A stretch of DNA of 64,000 bases from Bemisia tabaci. Its lineage: Eukaryota; Arthropoda; Insecta; Hemiptera; Aleyrodidae. Shown piece by piece: positions 57,901 to 64,000 of the stretch. Made by a program: the position numbers and the translations under genes. The number at the start of each line of letters is the position of its first letter. Positions within the stretch are counted from its first letter, which is position 1. The DNA lies in contig NC_092797.1 in assembly GCF_918797505.1 (NCBI RefSeq), positions 44,180,157-44,244,156 of the forward strand, given 5' to 3'. The notes beneath the pieces are model-generated. The model was not told the DNA's origin. It did not search any database and saw nothing but the letters and a program-made list of their open reading frames with translations.

Positions 57901-58257
57901 GATCCAGGCGACTTTTTTTCCAGTGTCTGACACTATTACGTTGACTTTGGGTCATAATTATTTCAGAGATTCCCGGATTTTGATTTCAATTTTTCCAATG
58001 TTTCAGTCACCCTGGCCGTAGCCATCCCCAACTTGGAACTGTTCATCTCCCTGATCGGCGCCCTGTGCCTGGCCACGATGGGCATCGCCTTCCCGGCGAT
58101 CATCCAGATGCTCACCTTCTGGGACTACTACCGCGGCTTCAGCTTCGTCCTCTTCCTCACGAAGAACATGATCCTCATCCTCATCGCCCTCCTCGGCTTC
58201 TTCATCGGCACCAGCACCAGTCTGAACAAGATCTACCACGAGTTCTTTCTCAGCTGA
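42915..58257 (+). CDS. Proton-coupled amino acid transporter, SLC36/PAT family (10 coding exons)
   Basis: Multi-pass transporter that moves small amino acids with protons across plasma or lysosomal membranes; this is known for the family, while substrate here is unknown. Joining 42915-42944, 44891-44973, 46501-46626, 48627-48777, 51190-51311, 52640-52724, 53844-54116, 55702-55880, 56628-56803 and 58007-58257 gives 1476 nt, 491 residues, about the family length. Every junction is GT-AG and keeps frame. Family marks: a hydrophilic N-tail of about 80 residues; His87 before the first-helix motif GTGILAMP (94-101); YELCRRRKVPSMTYP (from 135); FAMEAIGVILPLENEM (283-298), spanning a junction; and AIPNLELFISLIGALC (from 414). 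About 11 hydrophobic helices follow. The start is less sure: exon 1 is short, and Met20 (44918) is an alternative. Resembles insect 'pathetic'-type proteins. Confidence 0.9.
42950..43380 (+). promoter_or_regulatory. CpG-rich patch with TATA box in transporter intron 1
   Basis: Sharply G+C- and CpG-rich (about 42950-43080), followed by CTATAAATAC at 43091-43100 and TTCAAA about 25 bases later (around 43117-43122). The spacing suits a TATA box and initiator. This may be the main or an alternative promoter for the transporter, lying downstream of exon 1 and upstream of exon 2. I could not choose a donor for a first exon starting here. Confidence 0.35.
43460..43840. repeat. Minisatellite, five units of about 75 bp
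   Basis: Each unit has GTCTGTTTTGAAGTG or a variant, TATGTTATC, AAAAGAGCAGTATGTG, CA(A/C)AATGAAATTT-type sequence and GAGTGAGTTCTCATG. Units begin near 43466, 43542, 43619, 43692 and 43765. The later units are most alike, which suggests growth at the right end. It lies within transporter intron 1. Confidence 0.85.
43860..44570 (-). pseudogene. Antisense coding-like remnant in transporter intron 1
   Basis: The minus strand has two consecutive protein-like open stretches. One runs about 44555-44108, with an internal Met at 44434 (MSHYGASKRLGYFGNASVDL) and an upstream in-frame stretch containing ARIIGNAFGSLLELSLPHWH. The other runs 44055 to about 43860 (MSKRVTLEKCMQNMVGKATM). They are in different frames. 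The first is closed by a TAG upstream and a TGA downstream. Composition is that of a globular protein and not low-complexity. I do not recognise the family. It could be a broken transposon gene, a retrocopy, or a nested gene with an unrecognised intron. Confidence 0.3.
44891..44973 (+). CDS. Transporter exon 2
   Basis: TTTTACAG acceptor and GTAAGT donor. It encodes VKHGIDNPAMLENGSTEQVC and more of the hydrophilic N-terminal tail, and ends in phase 2. The Met at 44918 is an alternative start. Confidence 0.8.
44974..46500. other. Transporter intron 2
   Basis: A family A MITE lies at 45250-45474. Otherwise it is unique A+T-rich sequence. Short open frames at 45497-45803 on both strands have no recognisable features. 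Confidence 0.7.
45250..45474. mobile_element. MITE family A, copy 10 (diverged)
   Basis: Left end CATGCTAGGGAGAAACACCA; right end TTTTACTTAGCACGTCAG. It is somewhat shortened. Confidence 0.65.
46501..46626 (+). CDS. Transporter exon 3
   Basis: TTGTTTTAG acceptor and GTAAGT donor. It encodes the rest of the N-terminal tail, ending in DDDYDPYLHRDVKHPTS just before the first helix. Ends in phase 2. Confidence 0.9.
47031..47228. mobile_element. MITE family E, copy 2
   Basis: Ends CACTGAAAAATATGGTATGC and TTTTTTTCAGTG. Shared blocks include CCTAAGATGCTGCCTTGATT and ACAGGATGTAAAGT. Confidence 0.75.
48055..48471. mobile_element. Family M piece joined to family A MITE copy 11
   Basis: 48055-48216 matches the left part of family M (TTGATAGATAGACAAGGCT, ATGGACTAACT, GGGTTGCCGTCAGTCTATT). 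It then stops abruptly at the left end of a family A MITE (48217-48471; GGCCTGCTAAGGAAGAACGT to TTCCTTAGCACGGGCA). An A element inserted into M, or beside a truncated M, explains this. The right end is 155 bp upstream of the exon 4 acceptor. Confidence 0.65.
48627..48777 (+). CDS. Transporter exon 4
   Basis: TTTCCAG acceptor and GTGAGT donor. It encodes the first two membrane helices, with His87 and the GTGILAMP motif. Ends in phase 0. Confidence 0.95.
48816..48892. mobile_element. Short hairpin MITE family H, copy 2
   Basis: GCTAAAAGGAACTATGCTAC at the left is followed by the imperfect inverse around CATAATTTCTTCTAGGATAA. Confidence 0.5.
50045..50208. mobile_element. hAT-type MITE family B, copy 6
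   Basis: The left end is degenerate (CAATGGCAAGGCGTT) and the right end good (CACACCACGCCACTG). It is flanked by the exact 8-bp duplication GACGGAAC at 50037-50044 and 50209-50216. Confidence 0.85.
51190..51311 (+). CDS. Transporter exon 5
   Basis: TTTTTGACAG acceptor and GTAAGT donor. It encodes YELCRRRKVPSMTYPQTSEA and the following loop. Ends in phase 2. A nearer AG at 51198-51199 breaks the frame and is not used. Confidence 0.93.
51351..51590. mobile_element. MITE family F, copy 3
   Basis: Ends near GTCGCACAAT and TTGTGCGCC. The GAGGTCGAATAT and TTTGTCCGACCTCTCC blocks are inverted copies. Confidence 0.6.
51700..51870 (-). repeat. Dispersed repeat G, copy 2
   Basis: The reverse complement of this stretch matches 6245-6412. 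Confidence 0.6.
52068..52405. mobile_element. Inverted-end element with nested family H hairpin
   Basis: CACTGGAAAAAAGTTCGGTC at the left and ATGATCGAACTTTTGTTTTC at the right are inverted ends. The interior has several AGTTCGG(T/A) phrases. A family H hairpin at about 52109-52185 (ACTAAAAGGAACTGTG and its inverse) sits inside near the left end. Confidence 0.6.
52109..52185. mobile_element. Short hairpin MITE family H, copy 3
   Basis: ATACTAAAAGGAACTGTG and TTGTTCCTTTTAGCATAAAT form the hairpin. It is nested in the element at 52068-52405. Confidence 0.7.
52640..52724 (+). CDS. Transporter exon 6
   Basis: CGTTTCAG acceptor and GTACGT donor. It encodes the third helix (TTQLFLILYQIGASCIYVVF). 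Ends in phase 0. Confidence 0.93.
52725..53843. other. Transporter intron 6
   Basis: Contains a diverged direct repeat pair (52827-52868 and 53131-53172; GCAGTC(G/A)TGAA(T/C)GCATAGCT). A repeat L block in inverted orientation lies at about 53625-53720 (AACGCCTTCAATTCTTTGTG). A left-end-like piece of family C is near 52747-52800. Confidence 0.65.
53844..54116 (+). CDS. Transporter exon 7
   Basis: TTCTCAG acceptor and GTAAGT donor. It encodes 91 residues covering helices 4 to 6, including LYMVYILIPLILICWI and the start of FAMEAIGV. Phase 0 at both ends. Confidence 0.95.
54341..54898. mobile_element. Long-TIR element (family P)
   Basis: Arms of about 115 bp. ACAATGGACC, GACAAGGTACGAAT, CTGATACATGTTTCTTAAC and CACAACGAAAATTAC at the left are mirrored in order at the right. 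The arms are about 80-85% alike by eye. No coding sequence is present, and I could not read a clear target-site duplication. Confidence 0.75.
55380..55503. mobile_element. Short hairpin MITE family H, copy 4 (long form)
   Basis: ATTTCTATCAAACGGAACTA and, at the right, TAGTTCCGTTTGTTAAAAAT are inverted arms. An inner inverted pair (TTGAGCCCTG and CAGGGCTCA) makes a nearly continuous hairpin. Confidence 0.75.
55702..55880 (+). CDS. Transporter exon 8
   Basis: TTTTTCCTGCAG acceptor and GTAAGT donor. It encodes ILPLENEMGNPKRFASPFGV, helix 7 and the loop after it. Ends in phase 2. Confidence 0.95.
55881..56627. other. Transporter intron 8
   Basis: A+T-rich. I see no recognised repeat. Confidence 0.75.
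56628..56803 (+). CDS. Transporter exon 9
   Basis: GTTTTCAG acceptor and GTAAGC donor. It encodes helix 8 (LMLAASIYMCYALSCYVAFD) and the following loop. Ends in phase 1. Confidence 0.93.
57419..57493. mobile_element. Short hairpin MITE family H, copy 5
   Basis: GATGCTAAATGGAACCGTG and TTGTTACTTTCAGCATAAAT form imperfect inverted arms. Confidence 0.55.
57698..57925. mobile_element. Near-palindromic MITE (family I)
   Basis: A 228-bp element whose arms run almost to the centre. CACTGGAAAAAAAGTCGC, TTGACAAGAAAAAATA and TTGATTCAATCGGAT at the left are mirrored at the right, ending GCGACTTTTTTTCCAGTG. Confidence 0.85.
58007..58257 (+). CDS. Transporter exon 10 (last coding exon)
   Basis: ATGTTTCAG acceptor; ends at TGA. 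It encodes the last three helices, starting with AIPNLELFISLIGALC. 78 of its 82 sense codons end in G or C, against about 25 of 59 in exon 8. This composition creates a long antisense open frame (58003-58347) that is not a gene. Confidence 0.95.
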
Positions 58258-58626
58258 GACCTGAGAGCGACCTCTACCGGATCCGAGTGAAACTAACCGC
58301 CACCCTCCCGGGAGGCGGCCGCCGCGTCGAGACCTGATAGTCACCAACCGTCTAAATTCCCCCGATGAACCCCGAGTTCATCGGCTCCTCTCAATTTCCA
58401 TACAGATGGAGCTAACACCCTCACACGGAGAAAAGAAGGTCTGAAACCCGTTGTCCCGAGACGGACTAAGACTGAAAGATTTTAGATAGCCGCCTTCGGG
58501 ACAGTTCGAGTCTTGAGTGCGACTCTCGTTCTGGAGAGTTAGGTCGGACTTTGGAACTTAAGGCTTTACTGCTTAGGATTTTGAGTCCCGCAACCGTACC
58601 CGCACTCCGTCATTTTGGATTTTAAG
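58258..58626 (+). other. Probable start of transporter 3' UTR
   Basis: Follows the stop codon and is G+C-rich at first. No AATAAA is present here. The nearest candidates are 59189-59194, 59219-59224 and 59719-59724, beyond several MITEs. The true 3' end is unknown. Confidence 0.4.
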
Positions 58627-58791
58627 CAGTGCCGTGGCGTGCTTTGCGATATATCGATTGATCTGCCATTTAAACCCGTGGAAAAGGATCGATTATCAGG
58701 GTATTCACAACGAACACCTTAATAATAGATTCTTTAATGTAGCTTCAAATGGGGAAATATTGATATATATCGAAGCACGCCACGCCACGGC
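58627..58791. mobile_element. hAT-type MITE family B, copy 7
   Basis: Left end CAGTGCCGTGGCGTGC; right end GCACGCCACGCCACGG. TTTTAAGC or TTTTAAG flanks both sides, consistent with an 8-bp target-site duplication once the degraded right end is allowed for. Confidence 0.8.
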
Positions 58792-58857
58792 TTTTAAGCC
58801 AAAGTTGTTTTCTCTGTGCTCTTTAGTTTTGTTGAGTTTTATGTGCGCCAGCATACG

Positions 58858-59019
58858 CAGTGGCGGTTCCTGAAAGTTGGCAACACTGTTTTTTCTTGGA
58901 TTTAAATGTATGTAAAACAATCGATTCTTGAAGAAGCAGCTTGTCTCGCTTCAAATCGATATTTTTAATGGCTTTGAATGGAGGGAAAGCACTGTTGCCA
59001 ACTTTCAAAATCGCCACTG
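58858..59019. mobile_element. Second hAT-type MITE (family Q)
   Basis: Ends CAGTGGCGGTT...AAAGTTGGCAACACTG and the inverse CACTGTTGCCAACTTTC...CGCCACTG. Flanking 8-mers AGCATACG and TGCATACG differ by one base. The ends begin like family B, but the body is different. Confidence 0.8.
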
Positions 59020-59052
59020 TGCATACGACGTTGGACTAAAGCAAGACTGCGA

Positions 59053-59290
59053 TACTGACGTGCTGAGAGGAAAAAAATGTCGTTTGAACCTTCGAAAGTC
59101 GCTAAAATTATTTTTATGAAAAATCAATTTTTCGGAAAACTTATGTATATATTTTTTAAATTTGTGATTCAGTGTAACTGAAATTTCCAATAAAATGTGT
59201 GTATACGTTTTTATCCGGAATAAATATTGTATCGGATGAAATTCAGCGACACTCGATTGCTCATACGGTGCTCTTTCTCAGCACGTCAGA
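59053..59290. mobile_element. MITE family A, copy 12 (diverged)
   Basis: Left end GACGTGCTGAGAGGAAAAAA; right end CTCTTTCTCAGCACGTCAG. It contains two AATAAA hexamers that could serve as polyadenylation signals for the upstream gene. Confidence 0.65.
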
Positions 59291-62142
59291 ATAGGTTAAG
59301 ATAAGTTTCAAACTTTAGGAAGAATAATTTATTTAGGCATCCTGAGAGGATTTTCCTTTGTTAATTTATACTTTAATCATTCATTCTGATTTTTCTTAAT
59401 TTGTAAATATTGAAGCTTTAAATCTTTTATATATGTATTATACATCTGAGAGTAAAACAAACAGTCTTGCGTTAGTCCAATGGAGACTGAATGCGTTGCG
59501 CGTGCAGAAGTTGTTTTTAAATCCAAATCTGCCTCATTTTTAAGTTTATAACAAAAAGATTGAAACGATTATTTTATTTTAATTAGACCTATGCGCACTT
59601 ATCTTGTTGATAATTTTATATTTTGTTTAGTGACACTTTTAGAACAACGATGCGCTGACATCAATTATTTTAAGAGATATTTTATAAATGAAGTAAACAC
59701 AATACAATACCTGAAATCAATAAATTATTTTGACTCAAGTTCTTTGATGATTTTTTATCATCCATGCCAGTTTCCCTTTTCTTAAGATTTAAAATGGAAG
59801 GAGATTAACCAAACCATGTAGGAGAGGAAGCGTGATGCCAGTACATCGAATTTTGAAACTTCATTACAGTTAGTAACAGCCTGCAATATGGAAATACGAA
59901 CATATGGAAGCAAGGGATAGAACGCGCGTTGACGACGGCGCAGAGATACAACTATTTATGCTTGATGGATGTCCGTGTTGCATACGCAAAATTGAAGGCG
60001 CGATAGCGCTATGGCGCGAATTCGCAATACTCCGCTCAATGCTGCCAATGAGGTGTCACTCGTATTTGGGAGAGAATATGTTATATAGTTCAAGGTATTT
60101 AATGTCACTGATTGAGCCATGTACGATGATTTTGCTTACTTTTGATCTTAATCGGTGGCTTTAGACTACCTAAATTTCACCGGAAAAAATCGATTTTTCG
60201 AAAATTTTAGCAAATAATCACATTTTATTCCACCTGTGAATGAGAGTAAAATTAAAGTCTCCCTCGATAGGTCGCAGCGGGAACATTGATCATATTGAAA
60301 ACCCAGCGACGCCATCTCCAGTCCTCAGATTTGCCAATGGCGCCATATACGGGTTCTTACAAATCGGACTATATTTTTTAATTAGTCAAAACCACTATTT
60401 CTGGCTCATTTTAGAAACATCTATGTTCTATTAGTTTCCCTACGCAGATAAGTGTTTTTATGGATGAGCAAGACTTATTGGTTCCTTTTTCACGAAATGT
60501 AGTCCAACTGATTGTTCCGCGACACAAAGAGCTGAACTTCACTGTGAGAAAAAAGAGCATCCTTGGCAAAAAGTAGCAAAATAGTAGGTAGTGGCAAAAG
60601 CTTGAGCAAAAAGAAGCACCAAAAAAGCTTAATTGGAAAATATGATAGTGCGCAGTTCTTCGATAGCTTCAATTTCAATGCATGCTAATACAATTTTGAA
60701 GATAGGCACATTCCATTTGCTCATTTTAATTTTTCCTGCGTTAACCAATTAGCATTTTTTTCGAATACCTTGTTTCAATTTTTGGAAGCACAAAGATTTT
60801 TCTTTGAGATTTTCTATAGCACAATATTCTTTCGGATAGAGCCTCCTTCTCTTGCTTTTAATTCCTTCTACGGTGTAATTCAAAAACTGCGCTTCTCAAC
60901 TTGATCCGTAGATTTTTTTTCTGACTCGTTTCTCTATTTCGACATTAGGCCCGGAAAGCTGGATGCCTACCGGTGACAAAACAATGGTAACTGATTAGAG
61001 ACCGTAAAATTACTTCAATTTACCGGTCAAATTAGTTGAAAAGTGAGCTGAAAAAAGCACCAACTGCTGAGTATACACGGATCAGTGAGTTGCCGACGAC
61101 ATATCTGTTATGACATATCTGTGTGACATATATGTGCACTTACGCTTTCGTTCAGTTTCATCCTCAGAGGATCAAGCTCTAATAACGTGAGTAAAAGTTA
61201 TGAATATTATATTCGGAACCTCATCGAACATAATCAATGATTTCAAAGAAGTCAAGATGAACGATATTTCACGACTCACACTTTCAATGTTCCACTACGT
61301 TTTCACAGTTTTTAGACGTCGAGAAAAGTGTGACAAAGACATTAATAAAATTTCTTATTGATAATAAGGAAAACATGCACGTATAAAGACCATCTTATGT
61401 AATTAGCATGTATCATCTTATCGGTAGTTGAATTACATGCCAATGATCAGTGCCCTCCCATTTTGTCATAGTTGAGGTGTCAAATGAGCAGATTAAGATA
61501 ATACTAGCTATAAATATCGGTAGACTTCTCCTGAGATGGATTAACAGCTCTCGTGTTTTTATACGACATTCACTCTCAAACGCGATGAAAACCTCGTGGT
61601 TCAATTTATATTTGAACACGGGTTCTCAAAGTGCAGACCACAAAAACTTCGTATAGAAAATATGCGATGAATAATTTCGCTCTGTTGACTGCCTGAATGA
61701 TTTGACAAAAATTAACGCGGATAATTCTTTTTCTGTATCGTTTATTAAAGAACAGCATATGTGGGATTTCATGTAGGTATGTATTTCCTGGACCATGCCC
61801 CAAATTAATCATATCTTGGACCCATACTTATTTTTGCCTCGCTGAATTATGTTTGACTCTTATTTTAAATGTGGCTTTTCTTTTTCTTTTTTAAATCGAT
61901 GGTCTGTGCACACTTTTATCTTGATATACTGTTTCGTTCTATATCGCATACTATTCGACTGTAACCCTTGGCCAATGTTGTTGAGAAAATAGAAGTCCGT
62001 TATATGGTCGTGTTAATAGAACGGCGGGAGAAAGGCTGCTGAAGAGGGTGTTTTTGGTTCAGTTTCTATTGGGAGGAGAAGAGGACACCCAAAAAAGGGT
62101 GGCGCCAGGGGTTTTTACCCGAAATAAGAGGGTCTTAACTTT
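59291..62142. other. No gene; repeat L and family O relatives
   Basis: A repeat L block lies at about 59940-60020 (GTGTTGCATACGCAAAATTG) and a family O-like block at 60380-60500. The rest is unique A+T-rich sequence. Confidence 0.5.
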
Positions 62143-62156
62143 CTGGGAGGCTCTGT

Positions 62157-63158
62157 ATGTATGTATAAAGTCGCTTTTATAGCGCTCTTTGGCGCTCTGC
62201 GACCCCTAGCCGCCAAAGTCCCCTATCCTCCCAAAGCCCTTCAGGGAGTTGACAAACCCTCATTTCTTCTAAAATCCCCTGTCGCCACCCTTTCACTGGG
62301 CGTCCCCTTCGTCTCCTTCCAGGAGGAACCCAATCAAGCAACTTCTTTGGCAGCCTTTCGTCCGTCATTCTATTGACATGACCATACCAGACAAGCTGTC
62401 TGGTCATGACGTCGAATATGATGTCATTTTCGACTCCCATGATCTGACGCACTCTTTCATTGCGGACCCGATCTCTCCTAGAAATTCCAGCAGACCTCCT
62501 CCAGAAATCCATCTCCGTTGCTCTTAGCATCCCCTTTGTCCGCTCCTTCAGCTGCCAAACTTCACATCCATATGTAAGAATACTCTTGACTACAACGTCG
62601 TAAATTCTCCTCTTGTTCTCCTTGGAAATCGGAGGGTCCCAGAGGATTCCATTTAACATCGCCTTCCTTGCCAGGGTGTTTCTTTCCTTAATCGCTTGAT
62701 CAGTTCTTCCATCCTGGGTCAACCGCACTCCCAAGTACTTATAGTGCTCGCAGCCTTTGATCTGCTGCCCATCCTCCAACTCAATGCTTTGCTGATCACC
62801 GCCAAGAGTCATCTTCTCAGATTTGGATATGCTGACTTCCAGACCCCACTTCCGATACTCTTCTACTAACTTGCGCATCATGTATTCCGCGTCGTCTTGA
62901 TCTTGAGCAACCACCACCTGGTCATCAGCAAAGCACAGAGTGAACAGAGTTTCAAGATCACCCAAGGGGACACCCATACCAGAACATTTCTTTTTCCATT
63001 CTTTTAGCACGCACTCGAGATAAATTTTAAATAATGTTGGCGACAAACAACATCCCTGTTTTAAACCCTTAGTAACATAAAATCCCGCTGACAACCCCCC
63101 ATGACACTTAACTTTGGTAAAACTCCCTTTATAAAATCGCTTAACAGCGTTAATCGCC
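62157..63158 (-). mobile_element. 5'-truncated non-LTR retrotransposon
   Basis: About 1 kb, bounded by the exact 14-bp direct repeat CTGGGAGGCTCTGT at 62143-62156 and 63159-63172 (one base of slack). That is a target-site duplication. The element runs on the minus strand. Its 5' end is cut inside the reverse transcriptase domain. Its 3' end follows the stop codon by only about 20 bases and finishes in an ACAT repeat instead of poly-A. A microsatellite tail of that sort suggests an RTE-like clade; this is inference. Confidence 0.85.
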
Positions 63159-63271
63159 TGGGAGGCTCTGTGAGGATATAAAAAGCCGTGTTGGTTAAAA
63201 GTAGCTGAGCGCGAGAGAGCTTTATGAAAATGGCTTTTGTGTATAAGTAGACTCGAAATTTTACTTCTCAT
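62177..63271 (-). pseudogene. Reverse transcriptase fragment of the non-LTR element
   Basis: Encodes 364 residues from the first Met, but only from about residue 39 is it element sequence. The preceding part lies outside the target-site duplication and is host DNA read through by chance. Visible reverse transcriptase marks: GLKQGCCLSPTLF (69-81), the catalytic FADD box (114-117), YLGV (179-182), and ILTYGCEVW (231-239). The C-terminal tail has LVWYGHVNRM (293-302) and the basic GRRRRGRP (318-325). The N-terminal endonuclease and the first catalytic Asp of the polymerase are missing, so the product cannot be an active enzyme. The remaining frame is open to its stop, so the insertion is fairly young. 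The 5' truncation is typical of incomplete reverse transcription. Confidence 0.9.
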
Positions 63272-64000
63272 TCACATTGTGATATTTTACCTCTGAATTT
63301 ACATCTTCGGGACACCAGCCTCTTTAAAAAAAATATAAGTTTAGGAAAATACCAAAGTTTAAGAACCCTTGGTTCTTCCAAAAATTTTATGTTTCTGAAT
63401 CATTTTTTGGACTGAACATACTTGATCTATCAAGTGAGAGTCATGCTGCACTTCATGGATGAAAGCTGCGCGGTCAAAATAATTTCCAATTAAGTTTATT
63501 GGTTGACAAAACCACCCACGTGCTAGCGAGCGAGTCATAAAGATAATGGCGAGGCATCTACGTAGCTGATAAAAGAATTAACATATTTAAACTCGAAGAT
63601 ACCTCATTGTTTGAAAACATGACAAGGGTTAATTTGCATTTTTCCATCAGTTTGGCCCGTTATTTTCGTATTCGCACCAAAGACACAACCCATCCTAGAG
63701 TGGCCATTGTTAAAGTACATGTCTAGAGCTAAAATTGCTCTTCAAAACGTTCCTTCTAATTCTTTCAAATTTTCTACCTAACAAAAATTCATGAGAAAAG
63801 GTTACCTTCACACCTCAATTTTTTGTGCTGAGTGACAATCTTCTTCTCTTCATTGAATTAGTGATTTTTTAAAATTTGATTTTGGTTGCTGCATCTCTTA
63901 GTCACAAGTTGGATACAATTTTCAGGTAAGTAACATTATGATATTGTCTGAAATAAAAAAGAATGCCATCATCTCCTGGCACTGTTGCCAACACGTTAAC
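63272..64000. other. No gene recognised
   Basis: Unique A+T-rich sequence. The last bases (CACTGTTGCCAAC) match the inner end of family Q and may begin another copy cut by the window edge. Confidence 0.45.

Larger units (their letters stand above)
56804..58006. other. Transporter intron 9
   Basis: Holds a family H hairpin (57419-57493) and a palindromic MITE (57698-57925) that ends 81 bp before the last exon. 57060-57375 is unclassified. Confidence 0.75.

Noticed and set aside
58003..58347. Minus-strand open frame of 114 codons
   Set aside because: It is the antisense shadow of the G+C-rich last transporter exon. Its Glu/Asp/Gly/Arg-rich composition follows from the sense codons.
1..64000. 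Bacterial or viral origin of the window
   Set aside because: The only long gene has nine spliceosomal introns, and intergenic DNA is full of MITEs and microsatellites. I saw no capsid, polymerase or replication genes of a virus.

Overview
The window is eukaryotic genomic DNA, most likely from an insect and plausibly a hemipteran. It has one gene with GT-AG introns of 0.7 to 2.4 kb, no operons, no ribosome-binding sites, and a dense load of short inverted-repeat transposons (MITEs), tRNA-derived SINE pieces and simple repeats. The species is not fixed by the sequence. The taxon is an inference from gene structure, overall A+T richness and repeat style.

The one gene I can reconstruct with confidence is on the plus strand, 42915-58257. 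It encodes a proton-coupled amino acid transporter of the SLC36/PAT family. Ten coding exons join in phase to 491 residues, and every junction has a GT donor and an AG acceptor. The first 10-residue exon is less certain, because a Met 20 residues in could also serve as the start. The final exon is far richer in G/C-ending codons than the rest of the gene. Introns and 3' flank are filled with MITEs, several within 100 bases of an exon.

Region by region. 1-12.9 kb: unique A+T-rich DNA with a hAT-like element (2006-2896), SINE fragments and MITEs, plus a CpG-rich, promoter-like stretch followed by a possible first coding exon of an unknown gene (8870-9576). 12.9-14.5 kb: a 1.62-kb foldback whose 668/669-bp arms look identical except for one homopolymer length. 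This is the most striking structure in the window. 14.5-42.9 kb: no recognisable gene; at least eight repeat families, several with readable target-site duplications, and CpG-rich patches at 18.2, 27.2-27.9 and 29.0-29.4 kb. 42.9-58.3 kb: the transporter gene. Its first intron holds a CpG-rich patch with a TATA box, a five-copy minisatellite and antisense coding-like remnants. 58.3-62.1 kb: 3' flank with more MITEs. 62.1-63.2 kb: a minus-strand, 5'-truncated non-LTR retrotransposon flanked by a 14-bp target-site duplication. The remainder is unique.

The genes do not form a pathway. The main content is one housekeeping-type membrane transporter embedded in a repeat landscape. Repeat families carry local letters here (A, B, C and so on) because I could not match them to a database.
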